Source: Nitrosomonas sp. sh817 (GTDB lineage: Bacteria; Pseudomonadota; Gammaproteobacteria; Burkholderiales; Nitrosomonadaceae). Taken from it: DNA of 64,000 nucleotides. The stretch lies in assembly GCF_030908545.1 (NCBI RefSeq), contig NZ_CP133083.1:3010258-3074257 (forward strand). The letters run 5' to 3'. The translations under genes and the position numbers were made by a program. Under the pieces are notes generated by a model. The model did not search any database. It saw nothing but the letters and a program-made list of their open reading frames with translations, and had not been told where the DNA came from. Positions 8,310 through 18,538 of the stretch are shown here, piece by piece; the stretch's first letter is position 1; every line of letters starts with the position of its first letter.

Positions 8310-9047
8310 CTAGGATTGCTGCGGGTTGATCTGACCGATGCGCAACATCTCAGCCTCGATCCAGGCTTCGACCTGCGCATTCAATTCCCCGGCTTCCATG
8401 CCGGTAGGATCGATCGGTTTACCGATGCTGACGGTGACGGTGCCGGGATGTTTGACGAACGAATTCTTGCCCCAAAATTCCCCGGCATTATGCGCGACCG
8501 GCACCACCGGCACGTTGGTATGCGTCGCCAGCCAGGCGCCGCCGATGCGGTATTTGCCGCGCTGTCCCGGCGGAATGCGCGTGCCTTCAGGGAACACCAC
8601 GATCCAGAAACCTTGTTTGATCCGGTCTTTACCTTGATCGACGATTTGTTCCAGGGCTTTTTTCTTGGCGCTGCGGTCAATCGCAATCGGGCTGGTCATC
8701 GCCAAGCCCCAGCCGAAAAACGGGATGCGCAGCAGCTCTTTTTTCAATACCCACACTTGCGGCGGAAAGATTTCCTGAAATGCCAGCGTTTCCCACGCCG
8801 ATTGATGTTTGGACAGAATAATGCTCGGCGATGCCGGAATGTTTTCTTTGCCGATGATGCGGTAACGCAGCCCGCACAGGTGCCACAGTAGAAACAACAT
8901 GATGCGCGTCCAGCTCGAGGTGACGCGGTAGCGGTTATGCGGCGACAGCGGGAAACACGCCAGCGTCAGAATCGCATACGGTGGCGTAATGATGATCTGC
9001 AGCAGCATATACAGCGCTGAGCGCGCAACGGCCGGCCACTTGCTCAT
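8310..9047 (-). CDS. plsC: 1-acyl-sn-glycerol-3-phosphate acyltransferase
   Basis: 245 aa. Adds the second acyl chain to lysophosphatidic acid in phospholipid synthesis, at the inner membrane. The acyltransferase motif I appears as SKHQSAWETL (H-x4-E in place of the usual H-x4-D) and motif III as VVFPEGTRIPPG. The N-terminal hydrophobic segment MLLQIIITPPYAILTLAC suits a membrane anchor. The ATG overlaps the gmhB stop by four bases, so the two are translationally coupled. The E-for-D change in motif I is tolerated in several betaproteobacterial homologues as far as I know. Confidence 0.9.
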   Translation of the reverse strand: MSKWPAVARSALYMLLQIIITPPYAILTLACFPLSPHNRYRVTSSWTRIMLFLLWHLCGLRYRIIGKENIPASPSIILSKHQSAWETLAFQEIFPPQVWVLKKELLRIPFFGWGLAMTSPIAIDRSAKKKALEQIVDQGKDRIKQGFWIVVFPEGTRIPPGQRGKYRIGGAWLATHTNVPVVPVAHNAGEFWGKNSFVKHPGTVTVSIGKPIDPTGMEAGELNAQVEAWIEAEMLRIGQINPQQS

Positions 9048-9583
9048 TCTTCGCCAACCAGTTCATCGGCCACCGCCGCCAGATCGTCAAAAATCTGCGT
9101 ATGCACCGGAATTTCCGTGGAGTCGCGCGTGAACTGCCCATTACCCGTCAACACCAGCACCGGAATTGCGCCGACCGCCGCCGCGGCTTGCAAATCTTTC
9201 AACGAATCGCCGACAGCCATGACATTTTTCAGATTGACGCCGTAGCGTTGCACGATTTCCTGAAACAACCCGGTTGCCGGTTTGCGGCAATTGCATTGAT
9301 CCGCATTGGTATGCGGGCAGAAAAAAATCGCGTCGATACGCCCGCCTGCGTGATTTACCGCTTTGTGCATCTTGTCGTTGATGGCGTTGTAAGCCGCCAT
9401 ATCGAGCAAACCGCGGCCAATGCCCGATTGGTTGGTGGCGATTACCACGCGGTAACCGGCGTGTGTCAGCCGCGCAATCGCTTCCAAACTACCGGGGATC
9501 GCAATCCACTCCTCCGGCGTTTTGACGAAAGTTTCGCTGCTCTCATTGATGACACCGGCTTGGTCGAGGATGATCAGTTTCAT
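9044..9583 (-). CDS. gmhB: D-glycero-D-manno-heptose 1,7-bisphosphate 7-phosphatase, altered active site
   Basis: 179 aa, HAD-superfamily phosphatase of the ADP-heptose pathway for LPS core. Zinc-loop cysteines are present in CPHTNADQCNCRKP, and motif II (IATNQSG) and motif IV (VGDSLKD) are intact. The odd point is motif I: family members have DxD (D as nucleophile, second D as acid/base), but here it reads LDQAGVIN, with D7 kept and Ala at position 9 (codons GAC CAA GCC). This would be expected to cripple hydrolysis. It may be a real loss, a compensated variant, or a sequencing error. It lies between glyS and plsC in the usual betaproteobacterial order. Confidence 0.9.
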   Translation of the reverse strand: MKLIILDQAGVINESSETFVKTPEEWIAIPGSLEAIARLTHAGYRVVIATNQSGIGRGLLDMAAYNAINDKMHKAVNHAGGRIDAIFFCPHTNADQCNCRKPATGLFQEIVQRYGVNLKNVMAVGDSLKDLQAAAAVGAIPVLVLTGNGQFTRDSTEIPVHTQIFDDLAAVADELVGEE

Positions 9584-9584
9584 A

Positions 9585-11786
9585 TCAGGACGCGAGTTTG
9601 GAAAGATCGGCGATGCGGTTCATGATGCGATGCAGTTGCGCCAGTAACGCCAGCCGGTTGTTACGCAGCTTCACATCGTCGACATTGACCATCACATGAT
9701 CGAAAAAAGTATCAACCGGTGTTTTCAGCGTTGCCAGCAATTGCAATGAAGCGGTGTAATCACCGGCGGCAAAAGCTTTTTCGGTTTGCGGCTGAATAGC
9801 TTGCAACGCCTGATAAAGCGCCTGTTCATCGGCTTCTTGCAATAAACCGGTATCGACGCTGTCACTGATAGCACTTTCCGACTTCTTGAGGATATTGCCG
9901 ACCCGCTTGTTAGCCGCCGCCAGACTAACCGCTTCCGGCAATGCGGCAAACGCCCGCACGGCAGCGAGACGTTTGGGAATATCGCTTAACTGCTGCGGAT
10001 TCAAACTGAGCACAGCGTCGACTTCCTGCGGCGTGTAGCCTTGGTCGCGTAAGTTACCTGCGAGGCGTTCGTAAACAAAATTAAATAATTTTGTAAATAT
10101 CTCTTCCTGCGTTCCAGGAACACTATCGGGTAGTACATATGCATTCCGCCGACATGTCACCGAAATAATTGATTCTTGAGTTTTATCACTGCAATTTGAC
10201 AGCCACTGCTGAGCAAACTGATCCTCTTTAAGGATATTAATCGCTGATCGAATTAATTCGTCCAATTTTAGCGATAAATTTTTTTCAATTAATATTCGAA
10301 TAACACCGAGTGCATGGCGGCGCAATGCAAATGGGTCTTTATCTCCGGTAGGAACCTCGCCCATATAAAACATATCGATCAAAGTCACTAACTTATCCGC
10401 CAGCGCTACGCTGACTCCCGCATCGTTACGCGGCAAGTCATCACCGGCAAAACGCGGCTTATACTGATCCTCGATGGCAAACGCAATCTCGTCCCCCAGA
10501 CCTTCGTGTTGCGCGTAGTAGCGTCCCATGATGCCTTGCAGTTCCGGAAACTCACCGACCATATCGGTTAATAAATCGGCCTTTGCTAACGCGGCCGCTT
10601 CGCGTGCCGAAGTTGCCGCGTTTAATTGTTTCCCAATCATATAAGCGATCTCGCGAACATAGTGCATGCGCAAACCCTGCGTACCGAGCTTATTGTGATA
10701 AACCACCTTATCCAATTCCGGCAAGCGCGATGCCAGCGTTTTTTTACGATCCTGATCGAAGAAAAACTTGGCATCGGCGAGGCGCGAGCGCACCACGCGT
10801 TCGTTACCGGCGATGACTTGCGCGGGATCGGCCGGGCGGACATTGGAGACCAGCAGGAATTTGTTGGCGAGCTTTCCTTGCGCATCGAGCAACGGAAAAT
10901 ATTTCTGGTTTGCCTTCATCGTCAGAATCAGGCATTCCTGGGGCACTTGCAGGAACTCTGCATCAAATGTGCCAACCAGCACGTTCGGATGCTCGACCAG
11001 CGCGGTCACTTCGTCGAGCAACGCCTCATCGTCGATGGGTGTGAGATGTTCTTTCGCAGCGGCGGCGGCGAGCTGGCGCGCGATTTCGGCGCGGCGTTCG
11101 GCAAAACCGGCGAGCACGGCGCCTTCAGTTTGCAGTTGCTGTGCGTAGCTATCGGCGTTGTGCAGCACAATAGGGTTCACTTTGGCCTCAAAGCGATGAC
11201 CTTGCGTCTCGCGCCCAGCTTGCAGGCCAAGCACGCTGACCGGTACGATATCGGCACCGTGCAGCGCCACTAGGGAATGTACCGGGCGCACGAAATGCAC
11301 GCTCTGCCAGCCGTCCGCCAGTTGATACGTCATCACTTTCGGAATCGGCAATTGGCTGATCGCATCCTGCAAGGCTTTTTGCAGTCCGTCGGTCAGCAAC
11401 GTGCCTTGCACAACGATATCCAGAAACAGTGTTTCGGTTTTACCGTCCAGCGCACGCTTGAGTTGCGGCACAGCCGAGGCGTCGGCACCAAGACTGGCGA
11501 GTTTTTTCAATAACGGCGGTGTCGCCTGACCTTGCGCGTCCAGACCGACTTTGACCGGCATTAGTTTTTGCGTAACCGCTTGATCGGCGGCTTGCGCCGC
11601 GACGTTGGCGATATGCACCGCCAATCGTCTGGGAGTGGCGTATGGCGTGATTGCCGCATCGGGCGCGATCAACCCTTGCGCTTTCAGACTATCGGCGAGC
11701 AAACCGGCAAAGCTGCTGCCGAGTTGTTTCAACGATTTCGGCGGCAGTTCTTCCACCAGCAATTCAACGAGCAGATTTTGGGTCAT
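9585..11786 (-). CDS. glyS: Glycyl-tRNA synthetase beta subunit
   Basis: 733 aa with the start at [19 protein letters not shown]. The beta subunit carries tRNA-binding domains and assembles as alpha2beta2 with GlyQ to charge tRNA-Gly. Conserved stretches such as [33 protein letters not shown] and [20 protein letters not shown] are typical. I moved the start 13 codons inward from the longest frame because the family begins at MTQN and that ATG overlaps the glyQ stop by four bases. The segment encoded by about 10080-10330 is clearly more AT-rich than its surroundings and poorly conserved in sequence, though in frame. Confidence 0.96.
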   Translation of the reverse strand: MTQNLLVELLVEELPPKSLKQLGSSFAGLLADSLKAQGLIAPDAAITPYATPRRLAVHIANVAAQAADQAVTQKLMPVKVGLDAQGQATPPLLKKLASLGADASAVPQLKRALDGKTETLFLDIVVQGTLLTDGLQKALQDAISQLPIPKVMTYQLADGWQSVHFVRPVHSLVALHGADIVPVSVLGLQAGRETQGHRFEAKVNPIVLHNADSYAQQLQTEGAVLAGFAERRAEIARQLAAAAAKEHLTPIDDEALLDEVTALVEHPNVLVGTFDAEFLQVPQECLILTMKANQKYFPLLDAQGKLANKFLLVSNVRPADPAQVIAGNERVVRSRLADAKFFFDQDRKKTLASRLPELDKVVYHNKLGTQGLRMHYVREIAYMIGKQLNAATSAREAAALAKADLLTDMVGEFPELQGIMGRYYAQHEGLGDEIAFAIEDQYKPRFAGDDLPRNDAGVSVALADKLVTLIDMFYMGEVPTGDKDPFALRRHALGVIRILIEKNLSLKLDELIRSAINILKEDQFAQQWLSNCSDKTQESIISVTCRRNAYVLPDSVPGTQEEIFTKLFNFVYERLAGNLRDQGYTPQEVDAVLSLNPQQLSDIPKRLAAVRAFAALPEAVSLAAANKRVGNILKKSESAISDSVDTGLLQEADEQALYQALQAIQPQTEKAFAAGDYTASLQLLATLKTPVDTFFDHVMVNVDDVKLRNNRLALLAQLHRIMNRIADLSKLAS

Positions 11787-12709
11787 GATGCGGATTCCTG
11801 CATATCGGGCATTTGCGCGACCCATTCACGCGGCGCCAGCGGAAACGGTGGATTGAGGTTCTTACGGCTGTCGTAATAGGCTTTGGCGACTTGCCGCGAC
11901 AGGTTGCGGATACGGCCGATATACGCGGCGCGTTCGGTGACGGAAATCGCGCCGCGCGCGTCGAGCAGATTAAAAGTATGCGCGGCTTTCAATACTTGCT
12001 CGTAAGCCGGTAATGCCAGTTGCTTGCCGATCAGATGATTGGCTTGCGCTTCGTGCTTGCCGAATGCCAGAAACAAAAACTCGGTGTCGCTTTCCTCAAA
12101 ATTGTATTTCGATTGCTCGACTTCGTTTTGATGATACACATCGTGATAGCGCAGCCCCTTGGTCCAAGTCAGGTCGAACACGCTTTCCACGCCTTGCAAA
12201 TACATCGCCAACCGTTCCAGTCCGTAGGTGATTTCGCCGGTGATTGGCTTGCAATCAATGCCGCCGACTTGCTGGAAATAGGTGAATTGCGTGACTTCCA
12301 TGCCGTTCAGCCAGGTTTCCCAGCCCAATCCCCACGCGCCCAGCGTCGGATTTTCCCAATCGTCCTCGACCAGCCGTACGTCGTTTTGCGTCAGGTCGAA
12401 ACCCAGTTCGCGCAGCGAATCCAGATACAAATCGAGGATGTTTTTCGGCGCCGGTTTCAGTATCACCTGAAACTGATAATAATGCTGCAAGCGGTTCGGG
12501 TTTTCACCGTAACGGCCGTCCTTCGGGCGGCGCGACGGTTGCACGTACGCCACCTTCCACGGTTCGGGGCCGATGGCGCGCAAAAAAGTGGCGGTGTGGC
12601 TGGTGCCCGCGCCGACTTCCATATCGTACGGTTGCAGAATCGCGCAGCCCTGTTTGGCCCAGTAGCGCTGTAACGTGAAAATGATTTCCTGAAAGGTCAG
12701 TGTCGGCAT
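11783..12709 (-). CDS. glyQ: Glycyl-tRNA synthetase alpha subunit
   Basis: 308 aa, the full family length. This class II catalytic subunit activates glycine. The highly conserved N-terminus ([32 protein letters not shown]) and [20 protein letters not shown] and [19 protein letters not shown] stretches leave no doubt. It lies 41 bp after lnt and overlaps glyS by four bases, so the three are probably one transcript. Confidence 0.98.
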   Translation of the reverse strand: MPTLTFQEIIFTLQRYWAKQGCAILQPYDMEVGAGTSHTATFLRAIGPEPWKVAYVQPSRRPKDGRYGENPNRLQHYYQFQVILKPAPKNILDLYLDSLRELGFDLTQNDVRLVEDDWENPTLGAWGLGWETWLNGMEVTQFTYFQQVGGIDCKPITGEITYGLERLAMYLQGVESVFDLTWTKGLRYHDVYHQNEVEQSKYNFEESDTEFLFLAFGKHEAQANHLIGKQLALPAYEQVLKAAHTFNLLDARGAISVTERAAYIGRIRNLSRQVAKAYYDSRKNLNPPFPLAPREWVAQMPDMQESAS

Positions 12710-12750
12710 AAAATGTCGAGTTATATCGTTAAATTAAAAACATGCGGATT

Positions 12751-14319
12751 TTACCGGGTTTTCTGCGCGGCGCGAAAGGCGGATAACAATCCGATGCTCA
12801 ATAACAACACCGCCAATCCCAGCACCGGATAATTGCCCACCCGCACGTACGGTGTTGCGCCGGTAAAACCTTGCGCCACACCGTGCAATGCCGCTGTGGT
12901 GAAAATTTCGATGGTCTCGAGTACCCGCCCGCGTTCGTCGATAATCGCGGTGACGCCGGTGTTGGTCGCGCGCAGCATATAGCGTCCGGTTTCCAAGGCG
13001 CGCATTTGTGAAATCTGCAAATGTTGCTGCGGCCCGATCGAACGGCCGAACCAGGCATCGTTGCTGACGTTGACCAGCAGTGTCGCTTGCGGTAGCTGAT
13101 TGATGATTTCCTCACCGAACACGTCTTCGTAACAAATATTGATCGCCACGCGTTGTCCGGCAATGGCCATCGGTTGCTGATCCAGCCCGCCGCGCGAGAA
13201 ATCCGACAGCGGAATTTGCAGCACTTGAATCACCCAGCCGAACAGCGGCTTGAACGGAATGTACTCGCCGAACGGCACCAGATGATGCTTGCGGTAGCTT
13301 TGTTCCGGCGAGGAACCAAGGCTGAACATGGTGTTGTAATACGCATCGCCGTCTGTATGATCGCGCTCGGCCAGGCCGATCAGCACATCGCCTTTGACAT
13401 TGCGGGCATGCTCGGCGATATATGCCAGATACGCGGGCGGCACTACGTCGTTGAACAACGGAATCGATATTTCCGGCGTCACAATCAACCGGCTGTCGCT
13501 TTCCAGGATCAACTGCGCGTAGGTTTCCATCGAATGTTCGATCTGATCCGCTTGCCATTTCAAATCCTGCGAAATATTGCCTTGCAGCAGACTGACCGTG
13601 ACCGGTTCACCCTCGGGTTGCACCCACTTAATCGCCTGCAACACAAAGCCGCATAACCAGATCGTTAGCAAAGCCGCTCCCCAGCGCCAGTTCCTGCGAA
13701 CATTCTCGATCCAGAAAAATAACAAGGTGGCGCTGAATACGATAATCAAAGAAATACCATACACGCCGACAATCGGCGCAAAACCCGCCAGAGGGCTGTA
13801 CGGCGCTTGCGAGTAACCCAGCGCCAGCCAAGGAAAACCGGTAAACAATGTGCCGCGCAGCCATTCGGATAACATCCACAATGCCGCAGCCAATGCTCCC
13901 CAAAGCCAGGGCGAGGCCACGCGCAGCCGGGTTAACAGCCACAAACCGCAAGCCGGGAACAACGACAGGTACGCGCATAAAATGATCAATGCCACCACTG
14001 CGATCGGCATCGGCATCGCGCCAAAATCGTGCAAACTGACATAAATCCAGGTCACGCCGGCGCTAAACAAACCCATGCCGAAACTGAAGCCGAGTGCGGC
14101 GTTTTTGAGCGGATTCCGGTTTTTATGACACAGCGCCAGCAGCCACGCCAACGTCATGACCGGCACCGGAAACAGGTAGAAAGGCGCAAAACCAAGTACC
14201 GTTACCGCGCCCGCCAGATAAACCAGCAGCAATTTTAAATAAGGATTCTTCAATCGTGTCAATGATAAAAAATGAAAAAATATAGCAAAAAAGTTACGCT
14301 TATTCGCGCGCGGCAACAA
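12751..14319 (-). CDS. lnt: Apolipoprotein N-acyltransferase
   Basis: 522 aa. Adds the third acyl chain to the N-terminal cysteine of lipoproteins at the periplasmic face of the inner membrane, making them substrates for Lol export. The N-terminal third has several membrane helices; the nitrilase-like domain follows. The catalytic triad is recognisable: Glu in VTPEISIPLF, Lys in SYRKHHLVPFGEYIPF, Cys in ICYEDVFGEE. The first 24 or so residues before NPYLKLLLVYLAG are not typical, so the true start may be a little downstream. It heads the operon lnt-glyQ-glyS-gmhB-plsC-ygjP. Confidence 0.96.
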   Translation of the reverse strand: MLPRANKRNFFAIFFHFLSLTRLKNPYLKLLLVYLAGAVTVLGFAPFYLFPVPVMTLAWLLALCHKNRNPLKNAALGFSFGMGLFSAGVTWIYVSLHDFGAMPMPIAVVALIILCAYLSLFPACGLWLLTRLRVASPWLWGALAAALWMLSEWLRGTLFTGFPWLALGYSQAPYSPLAGFAPIVGVYGISLIIVFSATLLFFWIENVRRNWRWGAALLTIWLCGFVLQAIKWVQPEGEPVTVSLLQGNISQDLKWQADQIEHSMETYAQLILESDSRLIVTPEISIPLFNDVVPPAYLAYIAEHARNVKGDVLIGLAERDHTDGDAYYNTMFSLGSSPEQSYRKHHLVPFGEYIPFKPLFGWVIQVLQIPLSDFSRGGLDQQPMAIAGQRVAINICYEDVFGEEIINQLPQATLLVNVSNDAWFGRSIGPQQHLQISQMRALETGRYMLRATNTGVTAIIDERGRVLETIEIFTTAALHGVAQGFTGATPYVRVGNYPVLGLAVLLLSIGLLSAFRAAQKTR

Positions 14320-14364
14320 TAGAACTGTGAACTTTCATAAGTTAATGCTGTTCTCAGCGTTTAA

Positions 14365-14507
14365 GGAAACGCCGGTTAATCCGCCGGGCATGATGAAATG
14401 CAAGACGGGTGAAGCGCAAGAAACGAAGCATATCATAACGATAAGCGAGTTTCTGAGCGCCGGCCAACGCAGCGAATCGCTTGCACAGTCAATTATTCAG
14501 CGCTTCC
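14365..14507. mobile_element. MITE-like element with IS5-type ends
   Basis: 143 bp, no coding capacity. Left end GGAAACGCCGGTTAAT, right end reverse-complemented GGAAGCGCTGAATAAT, 12 of 16 matching, and both resemble the ends of the complete IS5-family copy at 4517-5711 (GGAAACGCTGATTAAT). The left flank is TTAA, a YTAR-type target, but the right flank is CTTG, so no target duplication survives. I take it as an old non-autonomous derivative. It fills most of the 413-bp gap between lnt and the TPR gene. Confidence 0.55.
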
Positions 14508-14732
14508 CTTGCTTTTCGTGATGACAATCAGTACTACTTATGCTAAATAGCTATTTATTCACTTTATTATCCGGCAATAGTAATCGAAGGCCTTTGTTAC
14601 AATAGCACCCAGCCTCAAATCGCAGCGATATTAAACGATATGCAAATAGATTGATGAGCTTTAATAAATTTCTACAGCGCTGTAAATAACTGATACGGTT
14701 TACCCAATATTCGAAAATCAAACGGATTTCTC

Positions 14733-16469
14733 ATGAAATTTAAACTTCTATATGTGTTATTGCTATCTGGACTTTCTGCCTGCGCGCAGATGCCTGCGAA
14801 TCAGGCAACAGATAAAAACGGGGAATCCGTCGAGCAAGATGACGAGGGTCATCGAAACCTACCCAAGCAAGAGCTGACCGCCCCGGTCCTGTTCGATTTT
14901 TTAGTCGGTGAAACCGCTTTGCAGCGCGGTAATCTGGACATCGCAGTTAATCGCTATATCAAGCTCGCCAAGACTACCAGAGATCCGCGGCTCGCCAAAC
15001 GGGCAACGGAAATTTCGCTGCACGCGGGCAATCCCATAGCCGCCGAGCAGGCAGCAACCATGTGGATTGAACTTGAGCCGGATTCACCGGATGCCCGCCA
15101 GACCATTGCCGCGCTGTTGGTGAACCTCGGTAAATTGGATGCAGCCAAACCGCATCTTGAAAAATTATTGGCATCGCAAACCGATCAAGTCGGTAATGCG
15201 TTCATGCAACTGAATCAACTGCTGTCCCGCAATCCGGACAGAGCGGCAACGCTGCGGCTGGTTCAGCACCTGTCCCGGCCTTATAAAGATTCTCCGGAAG
15301 TTCATTTTGCGGTTTCACAAGCCGCCTGGTTTGCCAACCAGCACCAGCTCGCGCAAGATGAAATGCAACGCGCACTGGAATTACGCCCTGATTGGGAAGT
15401 CGCGGCTGTGCATAATGGCAGAATACTGCAACGGATTTCAGCCGCCGATGCCGGCAATTTCTACCGTGATTATTTACAGAAGTTTCCTGCTTCCAACGAA
15501 GTGCGCATTGCCTATACGCGCTCATTGATCGGCGATAACCAGCTGGATCAAGCGCGCGAGCAAGTGCAATGGTTACTGGACAATAATACGAACGACCCGG
15601 AAATCACACTCGCAACGGGATTATTAGCCGCCGAAATGGGCGACTTCGACACCACCGAATCCAGTTTCAAAAAAGCCTTGGACTTAGGTTATAAAGATGC
15701 CAACGCCGTGCATTTTCATCTTGGCCAGATTTACGAAGAAACCGGCCGCGGGGACATGGCGATGCAATCGTATCAAATGGTGAAAAGCGGCAGCCGCTTT
15801 CTACCGTCGCAAATCCGATACGCCGATTTGCTCGCAACCAAGGGTTTTTTAAAAGAAGCTCGTGCGCATCTGCAAAACCTGCCGGCCGCCAATGATCAGC
15901 AAACGGCGCATTTAATCCTGGCGGAAGCGCAAATCCTGCGCAGAACCAAAGCCCATCAAGAAGTATTCAACTTACTGAACGACGGCTTAAAGAAATTGCC
16001 CGATTATCCCGAGTTGCTCTATGACCGCGCCTTGGCTGCCGACAAACTGGGCAAATTCAATATCCTCGAAGAAGATTTACGCAAACTGATTCAGCTCAGG
16101 CCCGACAACCCCCATGCCTACAATGCGCTGGGGTACAGCTATGCCGATCGCGGCAAGCAATTGCCCGAAGCTCTGAATCTGATCAAAAGGGCTCTGGAAC
16201 TGTCACCCGAAGATCCCTATATCATGGATAGTCTGGGGTGGGTATACTACCGCATGGGTAATATTGCAGAAGGTCTGAATTATTTGAATCTGGCTTTTGC
16301 CGCCAAGCCTGATCCTGAAATTGCCGCCCATTTGGGCGAAGTGCTTTGGATACAAGGCGCAAAAGAAGATGCTAAAAATATCTGGCGCGCCGCTTTGGAA
16401 AAAGACCCGGATAACGATGTCTTGCTGGAAACATTAAAAAGGCTTACCAAAAAGAAAATCATCGATTAA
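14733..16469 (+). CDS. Tetratricopeptide-repeat outer-membrane lipoprotein
   Basis: 578 aa. The N-terminus is a lipoprotein signal (MKFKLLYVLLLSGLSAC) with lipobox LSAC, so the mature protein starts at Cys17. The rest is a run of TPR-like helical repeats, with clear ones near the C-terminus (NPHAYNALGYSYADRG, DPYIMDSLGWVYYRMG). The acidic linker after the cysteine is typical of surface or periplasmic lipoproteins. It precedes lolB-ispE in many betaproteobacteria and has no assigned biochemical function; a scaffold role is an inference. SD: weak. The upstream 220 bp contain no other feature I can name. Confidence 0.88.
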   Translation: MKFKLLYVLLLSGLSACAQMPANQATDKNGESVEQDDEGHRNLPKQELTAPVLFDFLVGETALQRGNLDIAVNRYIKLAKTTRDPRLAKRATEISLHAGNPIAAEQAATMWIELEPDSPDARQTIAALLVNLGKLDAAKPHLEKLLASQTDQVGNAFMQLNQLLSRNPDRAATLRLVQHLSRPYKDSPEVHFAVSQAAWFANQHQLAQDEMQRALELRPDWEVAAVHNGRILQRISAADAGNFYRDYLQKFPASNEVRIAYTRSLIGDNQLDQAREQVQWLLDNNTNDPEITLATGLLAAEMGDFDTTESSFKKALDLGYKDANAVHFHLGQIYEETGRGDMAMQSYQMVKSGSRFLPSQIRYADLLATKGFLKEARAHLQNLPAANDQQTAHLILAEAQILRRTKAHQEVFNLLNDGLKKLPDYPELLYDRALAADKLGKFNILEEDLRKLIQLRPDNPHAYNALGYSYADRGKQLPEALNLIKRALELSPEDPYIMDSLGWVYYRMGNIAEGLNYLNLAFAAKPDPEIAAHLGEVLWIQGAKEDAKNIWRAALEKDPDNDVLLETLKRLTKKKIID

Positions 16470-16571
16470 GTTTTCATAAACCGGGCATGTTCGGTGATAT
16501 CATCCTGACAACAGCAACGGCTCCGACAAGCCGTGAATTACCCGTGCCCTTATCGATCGTAAACCCTGAAA

Positions 16572-17345
16572 ATGTTAAATACTTCTTCAACGCCAGCACT
16601 GGAATTTAAAAGCAGCACTTTTTTTTCTCCCATCCTGATTCTTTTTACCAATAACATCGCCGCCATTGAACAGACTTTGCATGAAAAGATAAATCTGGCC
16701 CCGGAATTTTTCAAAGATTCTCCGGTCATCGTCGATTTGCGGGAACTTAATAAGCAGAATCTGGAATTGAATCTTTCCAATATCATTGATCTGCTCCGCA
16801 GGATAGGTTTTTTCCCGGTCGGCATCCGCGGCGGCAATGAACACCAAAACCAGCAAGCTCGCGCCTTGTTCATTCCTATCGATACCGTGCGCGATCTTGG
16901 GAGTTCCATCGTCATTGGCGAACCAACCAAACAGGAACCCGTTCAACAGACCAGCATTCAACCTGAAATCAAGCCGCCGAAAGAACCGGTAAAACCGGTT
17001 GCGATTCCGCCCGTGCCTGCGGCAGCAACCTTGGTAACCCATCCGATTCGCTCCGGGCAACGCATCTACGCATCCGGTGATTTGATCATTCTGTCGCAGG
17101 TCAGCGCCGGTGCCGAAATAATGGCTGAAGGCAACATACATGTCTATAATACCCTGCGTGGACGTGCACTGGCGGGTGTGCATGGAAATACCGCCGCCAG
17201 AATTTTTTGTTTCGATTTGCAGGCGGAGCTTATATCGATCGCTGGCGACTATAAAACCAGCGAGGATATCAACAAGCAAACCTATAAAAATCCGGTACAG
17301 ATCTACCTTCAGGATCATGCATTGATCATTAAAGAAATCGCTTAA
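16572..17345 (+). CDS. minC: Septum site-determining protein MinC
   Basis: 257 aa. Inhibits FtsZ polymerisation away from midcell; recruited to the membrane by MinD. The C-terminal beta-helix domain is unmistakable (PIRSGQRIYASGDLII, GAEIMAEGNIHVYNTLRGRA, LAGVHGNTAARIFC, AELISIAGDY). A proline-rich linker at about 118-150 joins it to the N-terminal FtsZ-inhibiting domain. It starts the minCDE cluster, 24 bases ahead of minD. Confidence 0.96.
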   Translation: MLNTSSTPALEFKSSTFFSPILILFTNNIAAIEQTLHEKINLAPEFFKDSPVIVDLRELNKQNLELNLSNIIDLLRRIGFFPVGIRGGNEHQNQQARALFIPIDTVRDLGSSIVIGEPTKQEPVQQTSIQPEIKPPKEPVKPVAIPPVPAAATLVTHPIRSGQRIYASGDLIILSQVSAGAEIMAEGNIHVYNTLRGRALAGVHGNTAARIFCFDLQAELISIAGDYKTSEDINKQTYKNPVQIYLQDHALIIKEIA

Positions 17346-17369
17346 GACCAAACAGTAAAGGAGGCGCAA

Positions 17370-18182
17370 TTGGCAAGAATTATAGTCGTGACATCGGGCA
17401 AGGGGGGCGTCGGCAAAACCACAACGAGCGCAGCGATTGCCATGGGATTAGCGAAAAAAGGCCACAAAACGGCTGTTATCGATTTCGACGTGGGATTACG
17501 CAACCTGGATTTAATTTTGGGCTGCGAACGCCGGGTAGTCTATGATTTTATCAATGTGATCAATGGTGAAGCCAGCCTCAATCAAGCGCTGATCCGCGAT
17601 AAAAACTGCAACCTGCTGTATATCCTGCCGGCCTCGCAAACGCGCGACAAAGATGCGCTGACGCAAGAAGGCGTGGGTAAGGTTTTAGATGAATTATCCA
17701 AGGATTTTGAGTACATTGTCTGCGATTCACCCGCCGGTATTGAAAAGGGCGCCAATTTAGCGCTTTATTACGCCGACGACGCTTTTGTCGTCACCAACCC
17801 TGAAATTTCATCGGTGCGGGATTCCGACCGCATGCTCGGCATTCTTTCCAGTAAATCACGCCGGGCCGAAAGAAATGAAGAACCGATCAAGGAATATTTA
17901 TTGCTGACCCGCTACGATGCGGACCGGGTCAAATTGGGAGAGATGTTAAGCCTGGAAGACGTGCAGGAAATACTGTCTTTGGAGCTATTGGGCATCATCC
18001 CCGAATCAAAATCGGTCTTATCCGCATCCAATGCCGGGATGCCGGTCATACTGGATGAAAAAAGCGAAGCCGGTCAAGCTTACGCCGATGTCGTTGCGCG
18101 ATATTTAGGAGAGAAACGTCCGCATCGATTTATCGATGGTAAACAGGGATTTCTCAAGCGACTTTTTGGAGGAAGAAAATGA
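17370..18182 (+). CDS. minD: Septum site-determining ATPase MinD
   Basis: 270 aa. Membrane-cycling ATPase that carries MinC and is released by MinE. The deviant Walker A motif KGGVGKTT sits near residue 11, and the C-terminal amphipathic membrane helix is GFLKRLFGGRK. The start is TTG at 17370, chosen because of the strong ribosome binding site AAAGGAGG at 17357-17364 and the conserved MARIIVVTSGKGGVGK beginning. Its stop overlaps minE by four bases (ATGA). Confidence 0.98.
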   Translation: MARIIVVTSGKGGVGKTTTSAAIAMGLAKKGHKTAVIDFDVGLRNLDLILGCERRVVYDFINVINGEASLNQALIRDKNCNLLYILPASQTRDKDALTQEGVGKVLDELSKDFEYIVCDSPAGIEKGANLALYYADDAFVVTNPEISSVRDSDRMLGILSSKSRRAERNEEPIKEYLLLTRYDADRVKLGEMLSLEDVQEILSLELLGIIPESKSVLSASNAGMPVILDEKSEAGQAYADVVARYLGEKRPHRFIDGKQGFLKRLFGGRK

Positions 18183-18457
18183 GCTTACTTGACTATTTTA
18201 GATCTTCCAAACCCAAGACTGCGTCAGTAGCCAAGGAAAGGCTGCAAATTCTTGTCGCGCACGAGCGTAAATACCGCAATCAACCATCGTATTTACCGCA
18301 ATTGCAAAAGGAATTGCTTGAAGTCATCCGAAAATATGTAAATGTCGATCAAGACGCGATATCAATAAATTTTGAACAGGATGAAAATCAGGAAACATTG
18401 GAACTGAATATTGTTCTGCCGGATTATCAACAAACCAATAGAACCGCCAGTAGCTAG
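18179..18457 (+). CDS. minE: Cell division topological specificity factor MinE
   Basis: 92 aa, normal length. Stimulates MinD ATPase and drives pole-to-pole oscillation. The N-terminal membrane-targeting and MinD-interacting segment (MSLLDYF, then ASVAKERLQILVAHER) and the dimerisation domain (LPQLQKELLEVIRKYV) match the family. Start overlaps the minD stop. Confidence 0.97.
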   Translation: MSLLDYFRSSKPKTASVAKERLQILVAHERKYRNQPSYLPQLQKELLEVIRKYVNVDQDAISINFEQDENQETLELNIVLPDYQQTNRTASS

Positions 18458-18538
18458 CGTCTGCCGCCCGGTGCGCGCGGCTTGAGGAATCAGATTGATA
18501 ATCGTTGTAATGAATTGAGAAAATCCAAACAGCCTGTG

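Noticed and set aside
14361..14511. A TTAA target duplication for the MITE after lnt
   Set aside because: Only the left flank has TTAA; the right flank is CTTG.
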